Assembly: GCF_002878395.1 (NCBI RefSeq)
Contig: NC_061118.1
Location: 126,703,239 to 126,767,238, forward strand
Source: Capsicum annuum
Taxonomy: Eukaryota > Streptophyta > Magnoliopsida > Solanales > Solanaceae
DNA length: 64,000 bases
Direction of reading: 5' to 3'
Positions 45,201 through 58,151 of the stretch are shown piece after piece (within the stretch, counting starts at the first letter, position 1; every line of letters starts with the position of its first letter). The notes beneath the pieces are model-generated. The model did no database searches. It was given only the letters and a program-made list of their open reading frames with translations, and was not told where the DNA came from. The translations under genes and the position numbers were made by a program.

Positions 45201-45525
45201 ATAGGTGGAGTTTCTATGAGTTAGAATTGCCAGCTAGTTTAGGTTCGATTCATCCGGCATTTCATATATCTATGTTGAAGAAGTGTATTGGAGACCATTC
45301 TTTAGTATTTCCTGTCGAAGAAATCAAAGTGACATACTTCTTATCCTATGAAGAAAAACCTGTAGAGATTTTGGATCGCCAAGTTAGAAGATTGAGGAAC
45401 AAATAAATAGCCTTAGTTAAAGTATTGTAGATAAACCAGAAAATTGAAGAAGAGACTTGGGAATCAGAAGTTTACATGAGATCTAGATGCCCAAACCTTT
45501 TTTTATCCAATGGATGACGAAATGG
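45201..45525 (+). pseudogene. Chromodomain tail (DEL-2)
   Basis: LPASLGSIHPAFHISMLKKCIGD is the integrase end. YEEKPVEILDRQVRRLRNK (about 45350-45405) and KIEEETWESEVYMRSRCP complete the chromodomain, with stops at Gln or Trp codons. It is followed by CATTCGGGGATGAATG and the purine tract AAGGGGGGATAT (45621-45632) just before the LTR. Confidence 0.88.
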
Positions 45526-45632
45526 AAGGTACAATCCTTGCCTTATTCTTTCTATTCCTTAGTATGCTTGAAATTATACTTGTTTGTATCCCGCGTCAAC
45601 ATTCGGGGATGAATGTTTCCAAGGGGGGATAT

Positions 45633-47781
45633 TGTAATGCCCTGAAGTTTTTCTTAGCTAAATTTTATCCCTATAATATCAAGCATTGGCTTTTAGATGA
45701 TTTAATAAGTTTTTCGTCGACATAAGATGCATCTAAAACGGACACTCGGTGAAGAAGTTATGGTTAATTTAAGTCCTAGTCGTAAAACACCGTCATTCCT
45801 ATCCTTGGTGCATCAGGAGAGGGTGTAAATAACGATGGTCAATTTCTAGTGAGACTCCGCGATGGTGGCGTATCGCGGAGTGGGCCAAATTCCCATTCAT
45901 TAATTTCTAGTGAGCCACCGCGATAGTGGCGCATTGCGGTGGTCCATGAAATCGGGCTCCTAGTTATATTTTAATACCAGTCTCATTAAGGGTATATTGG
46001 GTATTTTTTCATACCCTTTTCAGTCCAAACACAAGATGTCAACCCTAATTGAGCATATTGCTCATACATTCACCAAAAATATTCAAGAACACTCTCTAGG
46101 GTTCCATATTGTAATCTAAATAAATCAAGATTCAACCGTGGATTTTCAAAACAAATTGAAGATTTGGAATCCCCAAGCCGTGGGCATCAAGAAGTATCCT
46201 TTAAATTTCTAGATATAGGTACGTCGGGTTTATCCTAAAAAAATACATGGGCTTAAAACCATTAGAGCATGATTTTTAGTTTTTTACCATGAATTTCGAA
46301 GGGGTTTTGGAATCTATGTTCTAAATTACGTACTCCGAATGTTTTAATGTTACTATTGTTTTGGCCTTGTGGTCCTATCACTTAAATTGATTTACTTGTA
46401 TACATATATGTATGGAATATTAGATTTAAGATTGTTGAGAGCATAAATTATGAACTCCCTCTTGTGCATTGAATTAAAGATTATGGTTTTGTGATTTGAA
46501 AGATGTTTTCTCAATACTACAACATTTGAGCATGATTTAAAATTATTGAGAGGGTGTTTCTTGATATAAATGTTTTCTTATGATTAAGAGAAAGAATTGC
46601 ATGTGAATTGAGAACTTTGATATGACCACCTTGCTACTGAAATGCTTGACAAAGATGAGTTCCTTGCATGTGTTTACATGAGGTTTGAGAACGAGTTTCT
46701 TTGAATTGAATTATTGAAATGGTGGTCCCAAAACTTGTGTTTTGAAAATAGAGATTTACGATAGACTAATGAGGGCATAGAGAACTTGCAAGTCAATGGT
46801 ATGACGATACCATATGTATTTATGTCATAACAAATTATGTTTTCAGAGCATGTTTTCAGAGTATGTTTTAAGAGATTGTATGTTTTGATAGAGTTTTAAA
46901 ATGGGGCTTAGATTGTATGTTTTGATAGAGTTTTAAAATGCGGCTTGAAGAGGTTTAGGTGGTTACCCGAAGAAGGCACGAGTTCAAGAAACTCTTAGCC
47001 TGAAATTGTATTTGCCGATATAGGTAGATTATTATTGTATGCTGGCGATGGTAGTGTGGTGTAGTTGATTCAGAGACTTCGACCCTTACGACACACTTGG
47101 GTTGGAGGCTTCACTGCCGAGTTAATGGCAGTTTCCATATAGCCCATGGAATTTTTTAGAGTTGTTGGGTATACTACCTAGCGTAGAAGTAAAACAGATT
47201 TCTCAGAGTTGAGATGATTTTTACAGTGTCTTTAAAATACCCATGTGAATTCTTAAAATATGATATTCTTATGAACTGTTTTAAATTGCTCTCATATATG
47301 TTGAATAATAAATGATTATTTTGGATATGCTCTGCGTACCAGTACATCTATAACCCCCCTCCCTCTACCTCTCAGGTTTTGAGACTCAGTCTATAGTCCA
47401 GATAAACAGTAAATAATTCAGATAGCTGATCAGATTGTGCACTAGTGAGCCTTCTCTATTCCAGAAGGCCTGTCTTTTAAGATTATGTCACTTATTTCAG
47501 TTTTGGTCTACTGGGGGCCTTGTCCCAGTTTCAGACAGTTGTCAAATTTTTATGTAGTAGATATTTCGCAGACTAAGTCAGATGTTATTTAGATGTAGTT
47601 GATTTACAGTTTCCATACTTATGTTGAATTCAGAATTGACCATGCTTCTGTTGCAGATTATGTTTCTGTATCTTATTTTATTATATAAATGTTGTGCATG
47701 ATTACCACATAAAGAAGGGGGTTTTGGGCCTTTATGGTTTGGGATTTTTGTCACGGCGAGGCCCTAGTTCGGGTTGTGACA
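45633..47781 (+). repeat. DEL-2 3' LTR
   Basis: 2149 bp, TGTAATGCCCTG...GGGTTGTGACA. The first hairpin stays perfect (ACTCCGCGAT at 45854-45863 with ATCGCGGAGT at 45872-45881), while the second (45914-45943) has lost pairing through two C-to-T changes. ORF text around 47694-47966 that begins in this LTR belongs to TAT-2 after 47781. Confidence 0.92.
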
Positions 47782-48690
47782 ATGGAGGACCCCACTTTAC
47801 AAAAAAATGTGAAAATGCTCATGTGAGAGTAGTGTGTCCACCATCTCTATCCTATGTGGGATCTACTTGTTGTGAACATGGAGGTGAAAGTGGATATTTT
47901 GTTGCTTGTGATAATAATTTTCCCTCCCCATGCTCTGATGAATTTCTAATTATGCTTTTGAGTTAGATAGGAGAAATAATATGGAGACGGGGGAACAAAG
48001 AGCGGACTATAAAGACATTCAAGAAATGGTTCAAACTAATATGTACCAGATACCTAAATAGGGTAAGAAGGTACCTCTCATGCATAGATCCATGTTGGCA
48101 TCAAGAATGGAACATGAAAACGAAGAAGACATTTGTAAAGATACCTCCCAAAATAAAGATAAACTCAACAAAATGGAAATTCTAAGCTAAGAGTTTCTCT
48201 TCAGTCGAGCTCAACAACTTGAAGTCTATGGTGAAGTACATAAGAGAATCTTCCAAATGAGGGATGAATTCTTTCAAATGCACGTTGAATGACGTCACAA
48301 AATGATCTAAATTTAAATTTCTCTTTATGATTGGAAAACCATTTAAAATAAAATCATGGTGTATGTGATGCTCATCTTAAAGTGGTCAAGGATAACAGTT
48401 TCGATTTGAGTTACAATGAATAAGTTAGCAAGACTGATTTTTAAGAATTCATGGTGATTTGCCAACTGATCAAAAAAAATAATGCAAGATGTGAAAGTTG
48501 ATGAAATGATGCTAGAGTTGCATGAAAAAATCAATCAAATAATTTTTGAGGACTCTATCTCATTTTTGGGTGAGAATGTCAACAATGATGCAAATTCTAA
48601 AATTGAGAGGCCTAAACCTCATTCTGACTATTTTTTGATATTGTGCTTGGTGGACATAATGAAAATTAAAATCATCAGGTAAAATAAGAA
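47782..48690 (+). pseudogene. TAT-2 orphan ORF, main part
   Basis: Right after the DEL-2 target copy the text reads GGPHFTKKCENAH, the second half of the zinc-ribbon-like block whose first half (PYY) lies at 38396-38404. Next come about 55 codons with several Cys (CCEHGGESGYFVACDNNFPSPCSDEF) ending at 47964. After one stop-free change of frame there is METGEQRADYKDIQEMVQTNMYQIPK near 47980-48058. The C-part 48482-48682 (VKVDEMMLELHEKINQIIFED...SDYFLILCLVD) matches 13940-14120 of TAT-1. Function unknown. Confidence 0.6.
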
Positions 48691-49506
48691 ATATTGTAAA
48701 TAAGGGACAAATTTCATACATTTTGTATGTTGTCATATAAAATAGGTAAAATAACGTTTCTCACTTGAAGGAAAAAATTGCAAAATTAGATGTTTGAGAA
48801 GTGACCTATTTATTTTTATCCCACTTCAATGAGTCTCAATGAAATTATGATATGACGTTGTGTAAGAGATTCAAATCATCCAAATTGAGAGATCAATTTA
48901 GCCTTATTTCTTCCTTACCTTTACTCTATGAGCTTCATCAAAATTTTACTGCGAAGTTGGGTAGAAGATTCATATCCTTAAAGTGAAAAGATAAATAGTA
49001 AGGTTGCTCGTATCATGCCGCGATGTTAATTAAAGAGCTTGATGGGAGGTAACTCATTATTCTCAAAAATTTCTAATTTTTAAACTAGCGTAGGATTTCA
49101 TTTTTGACTAATCTCAAAGTTTAGACTCTTTTGGAGTCTGTATACAAATGGTTGATTTGGAATGAAGTTTGGGGTTGTACTACCTTTAAAATGGAACATA
49201 GAACATATTTTAGGACTGTTCAGATAACAAAAGTGTTATTTGGATCGCTAAAGTTGGCATGGACATTATCGAAATTGACTTAAATTTCTGAGGTCTAGGA
49301 TCCCTGTTACTCATTGAAATCATACGAAAAATCCTCATGATTAAAGGAGTTAAAATTTATTAACTTTACTATTGTGTTACTTCCATTCGTGATCCCAAGC
49401 ATTTATGAAATTTTAATTCATTATAGTCTCATCAATATCGTCATGATCATGTTTAAATAGACCAATGTAGGTTAATTTGAAGGAATACACTCAGTCAATA
49501 TCCCTT
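48691..49506 (+). other. TAT-2 3' untranslated region
   Basis: Holds the conserved motif CATGCCGCGATG...GATGGGAGGTAACTC (49013-49056) that matches 14505-14550. I found no purine tract or LTR before the next element starts at 49507, so the true 3' end of TAT-2 is missing or lies beyond later insertions. Confidence 0.55.
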
Positions 49507-52270
49507 TGTAATGCCCCAAATCTAGTACCCGAAATGCTATACGGTGCTCATAATCCCAAAAGGACCACAAGCTAATCCATGACTGATATCTATAACTGAG
49601 AACTGAATAATAATAATAATAATATCGTAAATGTAGAAACATGAACTGAAAGGCCATAAGGTTCAATACTAATACATAACTGAAAATATGGTATAATAAT
49701 ACAAATAAAACTAAAATAAATATCTGAACGTGATGTAGACTGAAAACCTCTAAAACTGAATTGTCTGAATAAAGAGTTGATGGGAAAATTCCCCAACTAA
49801 CTTCATCTGCTAAAATAAACTAAGTACTAAAAAATGGAATAATCAAATAATAACATCCTCAATTGATAAGGATTCACTGCTGACTCTGACTGCTGAAACT
49901 GGAATACTACTGATACTCTGGAGCGCGTGCTTCTGAACACCATAGCGTAAATGCATTAGTTTGATTGATTATAGTGGTATGCAAGTAAGGTAGGTTGAAT
50001 GCAATGGTTCATATGGATGAACAATACTAACTGACTGAATAACATGAACGTGAGAATATATGCATGAATACGTAACTGTAACTGAGATCGTGATAACACT
50101 GACTCATGAATTCTGATAACGTGGATTTACTAATATCTGAGTACTAATACTGGGATACTGAATGACTAAGTCTATTGAGTACTGAGGAAATGATGTCAAA
50201 TTATTGATAAAGTAATGACTATTTCTGACCGTTTTGATTATGAAGAACTGGTCTGATTAACTGTATCTAATAGTCCTAAAATCAGAATACTGGTAACATG
50301 AATTTCATATAATTAACATACTATTAACTGGGTGACTTTGTCTGACAGTCCTGATTCTGATGGAACTAGCTGAGTTCTGTACTGAGCTGAGCAACTATAT
50401 CTGACAGTCCTAAAATTGTAGAATTGAACTTAGTTCTGTTACTGAGATTGGATTTGAAACTGAGACTGGGGAGGTAATCATCTAACCAACTTGCCTTAAA
50501 ATTGAACTGGTGGGATCCAACCTGTAACCCCAGCTGGAAGGGTGTCAGTACTGTGTCACGGGTAAAGACAAAATGTGAATAAACCCTTTCTTATAGGGAA
50601 CTCTTCCATTAACCACTCCTAGTAGGAAAACTTGGATGACGAGTATAATCCCTAAACTCGTAGGGGATATCTCAACCTATACTGGCTATATAGTTTTAGA
50701 ACGCAAGGATTGCATTAGATCACACCCTCTACTAGCTAACAGGTGCATCCCCATCCTTGGGTTCACTCAGTGCTGAATCCTAATCCCAACTGAAGAGACA
50801 CTAAACTGATTTAAACTGAACTAAACTGTTACTGATAGTATTATTTAGTTGATTTGAACAGAGTTCACAAATTTCCATTGACTGATAAAATACTACCGAG
50901 ATCTGATAACTGACTGGGATTATTGAGGTTATTGAGATTACCGAGGGTACTAAGATTACTCAGTTTTCCTGAGTTATGTAACTGACTGAATTCTAATAAT
51001 CATGGCTTGAATGAGAGTATCATGAAAACTGACACTCGCCCTAGGCACACAGCTAAATTGTCGGGTACAAGTACCCCCAGGATTTGATAGCATGAAACTA
51101 ACAAGACTTGACACTTCTTGAACACGTGACCAATATCAACAATTCATAATACAATAAGTTGGGGATTTCATGAAGCACATGTTTATCATAATGTTGTACA
51201 TGGATGGAATTGCATATAGACATGTCGTACTTTCATTAACCTAATCTCATGAACATTCCATCAAATACTCATAATGCACACAATATCATGGAAGTCATTC
51301 TTGGTCATAAGGGTAAAGAATGCATTTATTATTTGAGTCATAATTGAGCTATAATACATAATTTCTATCCTCTTAAGCATTTTGTCAAACACCTTACATG
51401 CACAACTTAGGGTATAGGTGCAATCATCAACTTACACATCATAAACAGTTCAATTCATGAATGTCAACTTGCATGCTAATGTAGTTTCATAAAAAAAATA
51501 AGGATTCCAACTTGGGAATCATACAACAAGATAAACATGGTTACAAATAAACCACAAATAAATATCATGTTTTATAATTTGAAAGAGAGTTCTTGGACTT
51601 TATGGATGAAAGAAATCCATAAATCAACACTTGACATAACTTTGTTCTTGTTTTACAAAAATTGATGGAGAGATTCTTGAATTTGAGTATTGAATTTGAA
51701 TCCTTAATTGAAAACCCTAACTTGTTCTTGAGAGAAACTTGAGAGAGACACTATATTCTGGTTGAATTAGAGCAAAAATCCCGTGTTTTAGACTTATATA
51801 AGGGTGGAGAATCGATCCTTTTGCCCTTAAAAATACAGACATTTAATGACTAAAATTGGGCATCGATGCTATTATCGATGAGGCATGGCAATGGCATCGA
51901 CACATCGCGCCATCATCACATCGAGTCTCAATATTTTGACCCTGGCAACCTGCAATAATTTCAACCATTGTGATTGGCGATGCGGTGCACCAAGATCGTG
52001 TTGGTCCACTATTTGGGCTTCCAAACGTGGTCTAAACATGGTCTGAAAAACCCAAAACCTGTTTGGGACCACCTATGGACCTCTCTAATCATGAATTAAC
52101 AAAAATACAGACCATTAAAGAATGTTAACATGGCGAAATAAGATTGCCAACTTTCAAAGGCCAATAATAGGATAAGTTTGGGAACTTAGTTAGAACCTTC
52201 TAAGTATGGTACCCCCCTTAACAAACATAAAATGGACTGAATTAATCTTAGTATTTTACGGGGTCTTACA
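49507..52270 (-). repeat. Reverse-strand solo LTR, DEL-1-like family, TSD CCCTT
   Basis: On the plus strand TGTAATGCCCC...GGGGTCTTACA, 2764 bp, with perfect CCCTT duplications at 49502-49506 and 52271-52275. Its ends are the reverse complement of the DEL-1 LTR ends (TGTAAGACCCCG start; GGGGAATTACA end). No internal domain is present, so recombination between two LTRs removed the body. It is dense in ACTGA/CTGAT motifs (49860-51000), the reverse of the CAGT-rich part of DEL-1, and has a short palindrome at 51861-51880. Confidence 0.93.
49606..49624. repeat. (AAT)n microsatellite
   Basis: Six AAT units inside the reverse solo LTR. Confidence 0.8.
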
Positions 52271-52275
52271 CCCTT

Positions 52276-52718
52276 ATTTTTCCTAAGTTTCTTGCATACT
52301 CCATAAAGTGGGAAAAGAAAAAATTCCTGTCAAAATTCTCAAAATCTCTCAAGTTCGTTGCCTCTTTTTGTTATCAGTCTCAAGGTATGTGTCTTCTATC
52401 TAGCTTGATTTTGTGGCTCATGCATCAGGTGAAAATTGATGGTAAGGAAGCCATGGGTTTATGTTTAAAACTTTCATTATGCATTTGTATAAACCTGGAT
52501 ATGTTTTATTGGAAATCGGTTTGGGTAACTCTAGGTTGAACATTTACGAGTTAATGTATGGAAAGATTTGGGGCAATATGTGCCCATGGCATTGTGAAAT
52601 TGTGTAAGAAAAGTTTGTCCATAATATGTTCAATAAAATGCCTGAGTGAAGTCTTTATTTATAAAGAATATGACTTTTCAATTGTGAGGCCAATGCCCAT
52701 TATCATAATGAAAAAATA
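52276..52718. other. Short unassigned sequence between solo LTR and GYP-D
   Basis: 443 bases. It starts with an A-rich and CT-rich leader-like stretch (TCTCAAAATCTCTCAAGTTCG) and has a 74-codon open frame (52558-52782) that runs into the GYP-D LTR and matches no family. It is the left flank of GYP-D; the same host sequence resumes at 59971. Confidence 0.5.
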
Positions 52719-55175
52719 CGTAATGTCCCTCACGGTCATTTTCCATGTTTTCATACATTTTCAGAGTCTAAAACTTTTCTAAAACTACCCCAAGTTATTT
52801 TTGATGTACTAGGATAGATAGTTCAGTTTGCGGGGAGTTTTTTTGGAAAATTTAATACTGCCAAATATATTGAAGAATACTTAATTTAAATTAGCATTAG
52901 GTAGAAATATAATTTATTTCCCCTCTAAAATATATTTGATATGCGTTAAATTCTTTAGTTATGATATATCTATATAACTTAATAATATCAGTTATAGTCA
53001 ATAAACATTTTAAGCAGAGATAGTAATCTAAAAATTTTAAAATATTATTATTATTTAACAGAGGTTTTATTAGAAATAATTTTGTATTAATTATGGTATA
53101 TTCAAATTATGATAAATATTTTACCAGGAACCTATACAATACCCGAGTATATACATAATGAGATTAAATTGGATAATTTATCCATATATATATGTATGCA
53201 TACATGACATATGTCACCTTACATGTCTAGATAATTGGTAAGTATCAAGAGAAGGATTTATTAAAAATCCAAGTAGGTTAGGAAGAAACCATTAAATAGG
53301 ATCCTTATCATTAAATTATCGGTATCATTTATATATGTATGTGTGTGTGTGTGTTCATCTAGACTTTAAATAGATTGGCATTTACACTTAGATGTAGTTA
53401 ATTTGTTACTTATATATATAGATGTTCATTTTCACTTTACAAAGATATGATATATAGTCATATATATAGTGTATATACATTTTTATTGAGAGTCTATGAA
53501 CATACTTATTACGAGTGGTTTTTGTGAAATATCCACTAACATCATAGTTGATAATTGAGAGAGAAATTAATTATTCATCTCAAGTTGTTCAAGCACTAGT
53601 TTTAGTGGCACTATCCGGAGGCTTTGCATAAAGACATTTTAGCTTGGGTGTCCAGGTAGTCTAGTCTTACCCTACCTTTAGATTGTTCTTATTTAATAAA
53701 ATTATGTACAATTATGCTAGTTTTGGATAATTACTTGTAGTTGCATATCGTTTAATATATAACATGCCTTATTTATCAAAATTAGGACCCCATTCTAGTA
53801 AATTTGAGCAATTTGTCTTTTTGTATAATATAGCATCTATCTCTTCTGGATATGGAATTAAGTTGTAAAAGATTAAATTTGTCTTCTTTTTAATTAAGAT
53901 GTGTAGATGGAAAATTAAATGTATTTTAGTTATGGTTTAGGTTCAGTATATACTTTATTTCTACCATAGATTGTGAATTTTGGTACCACTTTTGCATTGG
54001 TTATGCTATGATTTGAATATTAATATTATAGTTGGGTATGGTTACTATGAATTTTAGTTTGATCCCAGCATTTAATTATGATGGTTTAGGAGTTCTAGTA
54101 CTAATTATGGTTGATATGGGAGTTATGGTTTCTTTGAGTTCTTGTTTGAGTCCGACATCTAATTATGAGTTATGTTGTGTATCATATATGTGAATTCTTA
54201 TTATTACCTAATATATTTGGTTTGAATCTAGCATATGAGCTCTTGTTATTATCAACCAGTACTGATTCGATTCCAACATCTGGCCTCTCGTTACTACCTA
54301 TTGGTTCCAGTTCAAGACTAGTGCACATTTAGATGACTTCTATAATTCTTGGTATCGGCTTTGTTATAGATTATTTACATGTATTTCCCCTATGTACTTC
54401 TTATGTGTCCCACTAGGATATGGGGGTACGCTTGGTTTAATTCTCTTATTTAGTATGCTCAGCAGGCTTATAGGTGCCCAAAAGCTTATGCTTGATTTGT
54501 TTGTTATTGCTACATCATTAATTTTCTATATTACTTATATTTATTCCTTTACCGTATTTACATAGCATGGTAGTTGTTTACCATTCTATCCCTATTAACT
54601 GTTTAATTAGATTACACCGTCGTATTAAAGTTATACTTTTTCTGTATGGAGCATAGTCAGTTGATGTTGCCTACTGAGTACCTATTGCTTTGGTACTCGT
54701 ACTACACTCTGCATCTTTTCTCTGATGTAGATTTAGGTAGTAGCAAGCGACCTTGACGTGATTCCTACCTTTCAAAAATGATTCGGTGTAGGGTGAGCTT
54801 ACTGTTGTTTGAGGTTGATCCTCCCCTACCTACTTTAGTTAATTTTTTTTGTAATAAAGACTACTTGTATATATTGTGTATATTTGGGATTCTATCTTGT
54901 ACTCTGGGTATATTTTCATAGTGGCTTTAGTACTAACCTTACAAGGTCTTGGGAGGGATTTGTTGATGTATTTTTTCTTTTCCATCTCTCGATTTAATAT
55001 ATGATATATGTTTTTTTACTATTTATCACTTATTATTACTATTGTTATCTTTAGATGTGATCTTTGGTGATTTTTTTCCATTAGCCCGTTACCTATTATT
55101 CTGGGCTATGGCTTGGCCTGCCTACTGGTGGGTTATGGTAGGCCCCATCACGACTTGAAAAATTGGGTTATGACA
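52719..55175 (+). repeat. GYP-D 5' LTR
   Basis: 2457 bp, (C/T)GTAATGTCCCTCACGG...GGGTTATGACA, collinear with the 3' copy. A (GT)n run of about 14 bases at 53339-53353 occupies the place where the 3' LTR has a long TA run. Confidence 0.93.
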
Positions 55176-55178
55176 TTC

Positions 55179-55190
55179 TGGTATTAGAGC
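55179..55190 (+). other. GYP-D primer-binding site (tRNA-Met)
   Basis: TGGTATTAGAGC, one transition away from the initiator tRNA-Met site, three bases after the LTR end. Confidence 0.87.
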
Positions 55191-55379
55191 TTAGGTTTCA
55201 CTTTATTATTGGTACTAGAGTCGCTGTTTAATAGAGCCTCGTAGATAGATACAGACATGTCTGTATCCTATCTTTGGGAGGCTACGGAGCATTTTTAGGG
55301 AAAAATCTCATTTTCTTGATCCATTTTCATGCATTGGGTCTGAGTTGGTTGTAATTTTTATTAGTTCACACTTTATGCA

Positions 55380-56660
55380 GATGGCTAGGATATGAGGTTT
55401 GAGAGTCAGAGATTGGGACCCCAAGTTCACTTCTAGAGTTCTCGTTAGGGGTCACGGTCAACCCAAAGATTAGGTGCAGGATAGAGAAGTAGCCCTAGTT
55501 TGAGATCTGGCTACGGATCCATCACCTGATCCTATCACAGCTTCTTCAACTATGAGAGCTCCAGGTATTTTACCATAGTTATTAGGGTTATTTAGCAGTC
55601 CACCGACCGAGGAAGCTCAATCGAAAGCACAAGTTGGTGTTAATTTTGGGATATAGCCTATAACAACGACACCTAAGGTAGAGGTTCCTACATCACCAGT
55701 AGTCCCACAGCTGGTAGTAGCCGTGCCAATTATGTCTTTTGAGGAGCAAAATATGTTAGAACAATTTTTTTGATTGACTTCTCCTAGGTTTGTTGGGACC
55801 CTAGGAGAGGATGCTATTGAGTTCCTATCTAGTTACGAGGAGCGGTTGTGGAATTTGAGGTTGATTGAGTAACAAATAGTGGACTTTGTTTCTTATTAGT
55901 TAGACATGATAACAAGGATGAGGTGGATATGTTATCTTGATTCAAGACCATATGGACCTCTACCAGTGACTTGGACTTAGTTCTCAGAGGCTTTCTTGGG
56001 GAAGTATATGCCTCACAACATGCACAAATATATTCAAGATTAGTTTATAGCATTGAGATAGGGTTATATATTTGTGGTTATGTATGAGACAGGATTTCAT
56101 AAGTTAGCCAGACATACAACTATGATTCTACCTACAGAGTACGAGTACATTTGATGCTTTGTCAGGGGATTGAGATTATCACTTCATATGGTTACAAAGA
56201 GTTTGGTGACTTTATGGAAGACTTTTTCTAAGATCATTGAACATGTTTATTATATAAATAAGATGGATGGTGAGGTACAGGGGTTGGGATAAGAGACCTC
56301 ATTATCAAGGTAGTTACAGTGGGAGCAACAATGGTTCACAGTTTATAGGCAAGGATTTTACGATAGGTACCCCTGTAAAAGCCTTCTCAGCATCAGGGTC
56401 ATCCTAGTTGGCTATTCCAAGAATCACTACAGATGTCAGATAAGGATTAACCCGATTACTATAGTTCTAGTGGTCTGAGAAATAGTTAACCATAGAGGGT
56501 TACTAAGTCAGGATCAATGAGTCGGGGTAGTCATTTTGGATGTGCCACACCTTCTATATAAAGTAGGGTGCCCAAGGCATATTATAATTATTGATTTGTT
56601 GGTCATGTTGCCTGTGAGTGTCCTCAGCATAGAATGATTAAGCAGTCAATTTTTACAACA
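55380..56660 (+). pseudogene. Ty3 gag (GYP-D)
   Basis: ATG at 55380 (MARI*GLRVRDWDP) opens a decayed Gag. The retrotransposon gag domain is seen in FVGTLGEDAIEFLSSYEERLWNLRLIE (about 55787-55870), SRPYGPLPVTWT*FSEAFLGKYMP (about 55943-56010) and TGFHKLARHTTMILPTEYEYI*CFVRGL (about 56090-56170). The zinc knuckle near 56580-56625 keeps only GHVACECP. Stops and shifts are common, many at expected Gln codons. Confidence 0.83.
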
Positions 56661-56984
56661 CAACCGATCAGATTAGTGGCGCTGTTAGGTTAGGGTGGTG
56701 CACAGGTTCGTCGGGATGGTCCCCAGGGTTCTAAAGGTGTTCTGCAGGGACATAGGGAAGGTTGTCGGACAAGTACCCAATCTAGTAGTGGACAGTGTCA
56801 TTTGTTTATTGTATTAGGTAGATCAGTGGATGAGGTTTCGGATGTTGTGATCACAAGTATTATTTTCATATGCCATTAACCAACTTCTACTTTGTTTGAT
56901 CCAATTTCAATATTGTCATATATTTTTGCTTATTTTATATTGTAACTGTTTTTATGTTTAGTGTTCTTATCTATGCCATTATGT

Positions 56985-57400
56985 ATAGCTACCACCATGG
57001 GTGATTCATTAATAGTGGATCGGGTATATAGATCTTCTTTGGTGATTTTACAGAAGTTTGATACTCATATTGATCTCATTGTCCTAGATATGGTAGATTT
57101 TGATGTGATTCTAGGAATAGATTGGCTATCTCCTTAGCATGCGATCTCGGATAGTGTTGCTAAGACCATTACCTTAGCCTTTCTTGGTGTACCACTAATT
57201 ATGTGGTAGGGTTCTTATAGCCACTGCCGACGGGGGTTATTTCTTACATTCGGGATAAGAGATAGATATTGAGGGGTTATGAGTCATGTATTGCATATGC
57301 TAGAGCTGATAGTGCTAAGAGCCCATAGCTTGACTCCATCCCTATGTTTTGAGAGTTTCCTTATAAGTTTTTGACTAAACAACTACGCCTTACTCTCTAG
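56985..57400 (+). pseudogene. Ty3 protease fragment (GYP-D)
   Basis: TMGDSLIVDRVYRSSLVIL, then DTHIDLIVLDMVDFDVILGIDWLSP (about 57060-57135) mark the C-terminal half of protease and the linker. YIRDKR and ESCIAYARADSAKSP continue, and the text ends near FPYKFLTKQL (about 57385), where relatives start RT. The sequence from 57400 to 57496 contains only the tract before the LTR. Confidence 0.83.
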
Positions 57401-57496
57401 CATAATATGTGCGTCCAGTATTCCTATCTGTTGGAACCTTCATGTATTTTCTACTGGTTTACTTTCGTGGATGAAAGTCCTTTTAGTAGTGGATGT

Positions 57497-58089
57497 TATA
57501 ATGACCCTCACGGTTATTTTTCTTATTTTCATACATTTTTTGGGGTATAGATATTTTCTAAAACTACCCCAAGTTATTTATGACTTCTAGGGCTGATAGT
57601 TTATTTTCCGAGCAGTTCATTTGAGAATTTTAGTACTACCAAAAATATTGTAGAATACTTAATTAAAATTGGCATTAGGTAGAAATATAAATTATTACCC
57701 ATCTAAAATGTAATTAATGTGTTAAATTCTTTAGTTATGGTATATCTATATTACTTTATAATAACAGTTATAGTCTATTAACATTTTAAGCAAAGAAAAT
57801 AATGTAGAAATGTTAAAATATTATTAATATTATTATATAATTGAGGTTTTGTTATAAATAATTTTCTATTAATCATGGCATATTCAAATTATTGTAATTA
57901 CTTTACCAAGAAATATGCAATACCTGAGTATAGAAATAACAAAATTAAATTAGATAATTGATACATATATATATGTGTGTGTATATGTGGCATATGTCAC
58001 CTTAAGTGTAGAGATAATTGGTAAGTGTCAAGAGAAGGATTTATTTAAAAGCCAAGTAGGTTAGGTAGAAACCATTAAATATATATATG

Positions 58090-58151
<62 letters not shown>

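Larger units (their letters stand above)
38409..47781 (+). mobile_element. DEL-2: near-complete Tekay/Del-type Ty3 chromovirus, TSD ATGGA
   Basis: ATGGA stands at 38404-38408 and 47782-47786. The LTRs are 38409-40595 and 45633-47781, with a tRNA-Met PBS, gag, protease, RT, RNase H, integrase, chromodomain and a purine tract in order; total about 9.4 kb. The first two bases of the 5' LTR (TG) are lost. The LTRs are very alike, with long stretches identical (for example around 38880-39000 versus 46060-46180), so it is among the younger insertions. Yet the coding frame has many stops, mostly TAG. It lies in the TAT-2 ORF, 18 bases right of COP-1. Confidence 0.93.
5450..49506 (+). mobile_element. 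TAT-2: old Tat/Ogre-like non-autonomous LTR element split by COP-1 and DEL-2
   Basis: Three separated parts belong together. The left part, 5450-5829, holds the 3' end of an LTR, a PBS and a start codon at 5771. The middle part, 38391-38408, is a few codons between COP-1 and DEL-2. The right part, 47782-49506, continues the ORF and its 3' untranslated region. They are joined by comparison with TAT-1: the coding text on either side of each insertion aligns with uninterrupted TAT-1 text around 13425-13460. The conserved 3' motif at 49013-49056 matches 14505-14550 of TAT-1. The left start of the LTR and the whole 3' LTR were not found; the right boundary given is simply where the next LTR begins. 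Elements of this class without pol are presumed to move using proteins from relatives. Confidence 0.68.
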
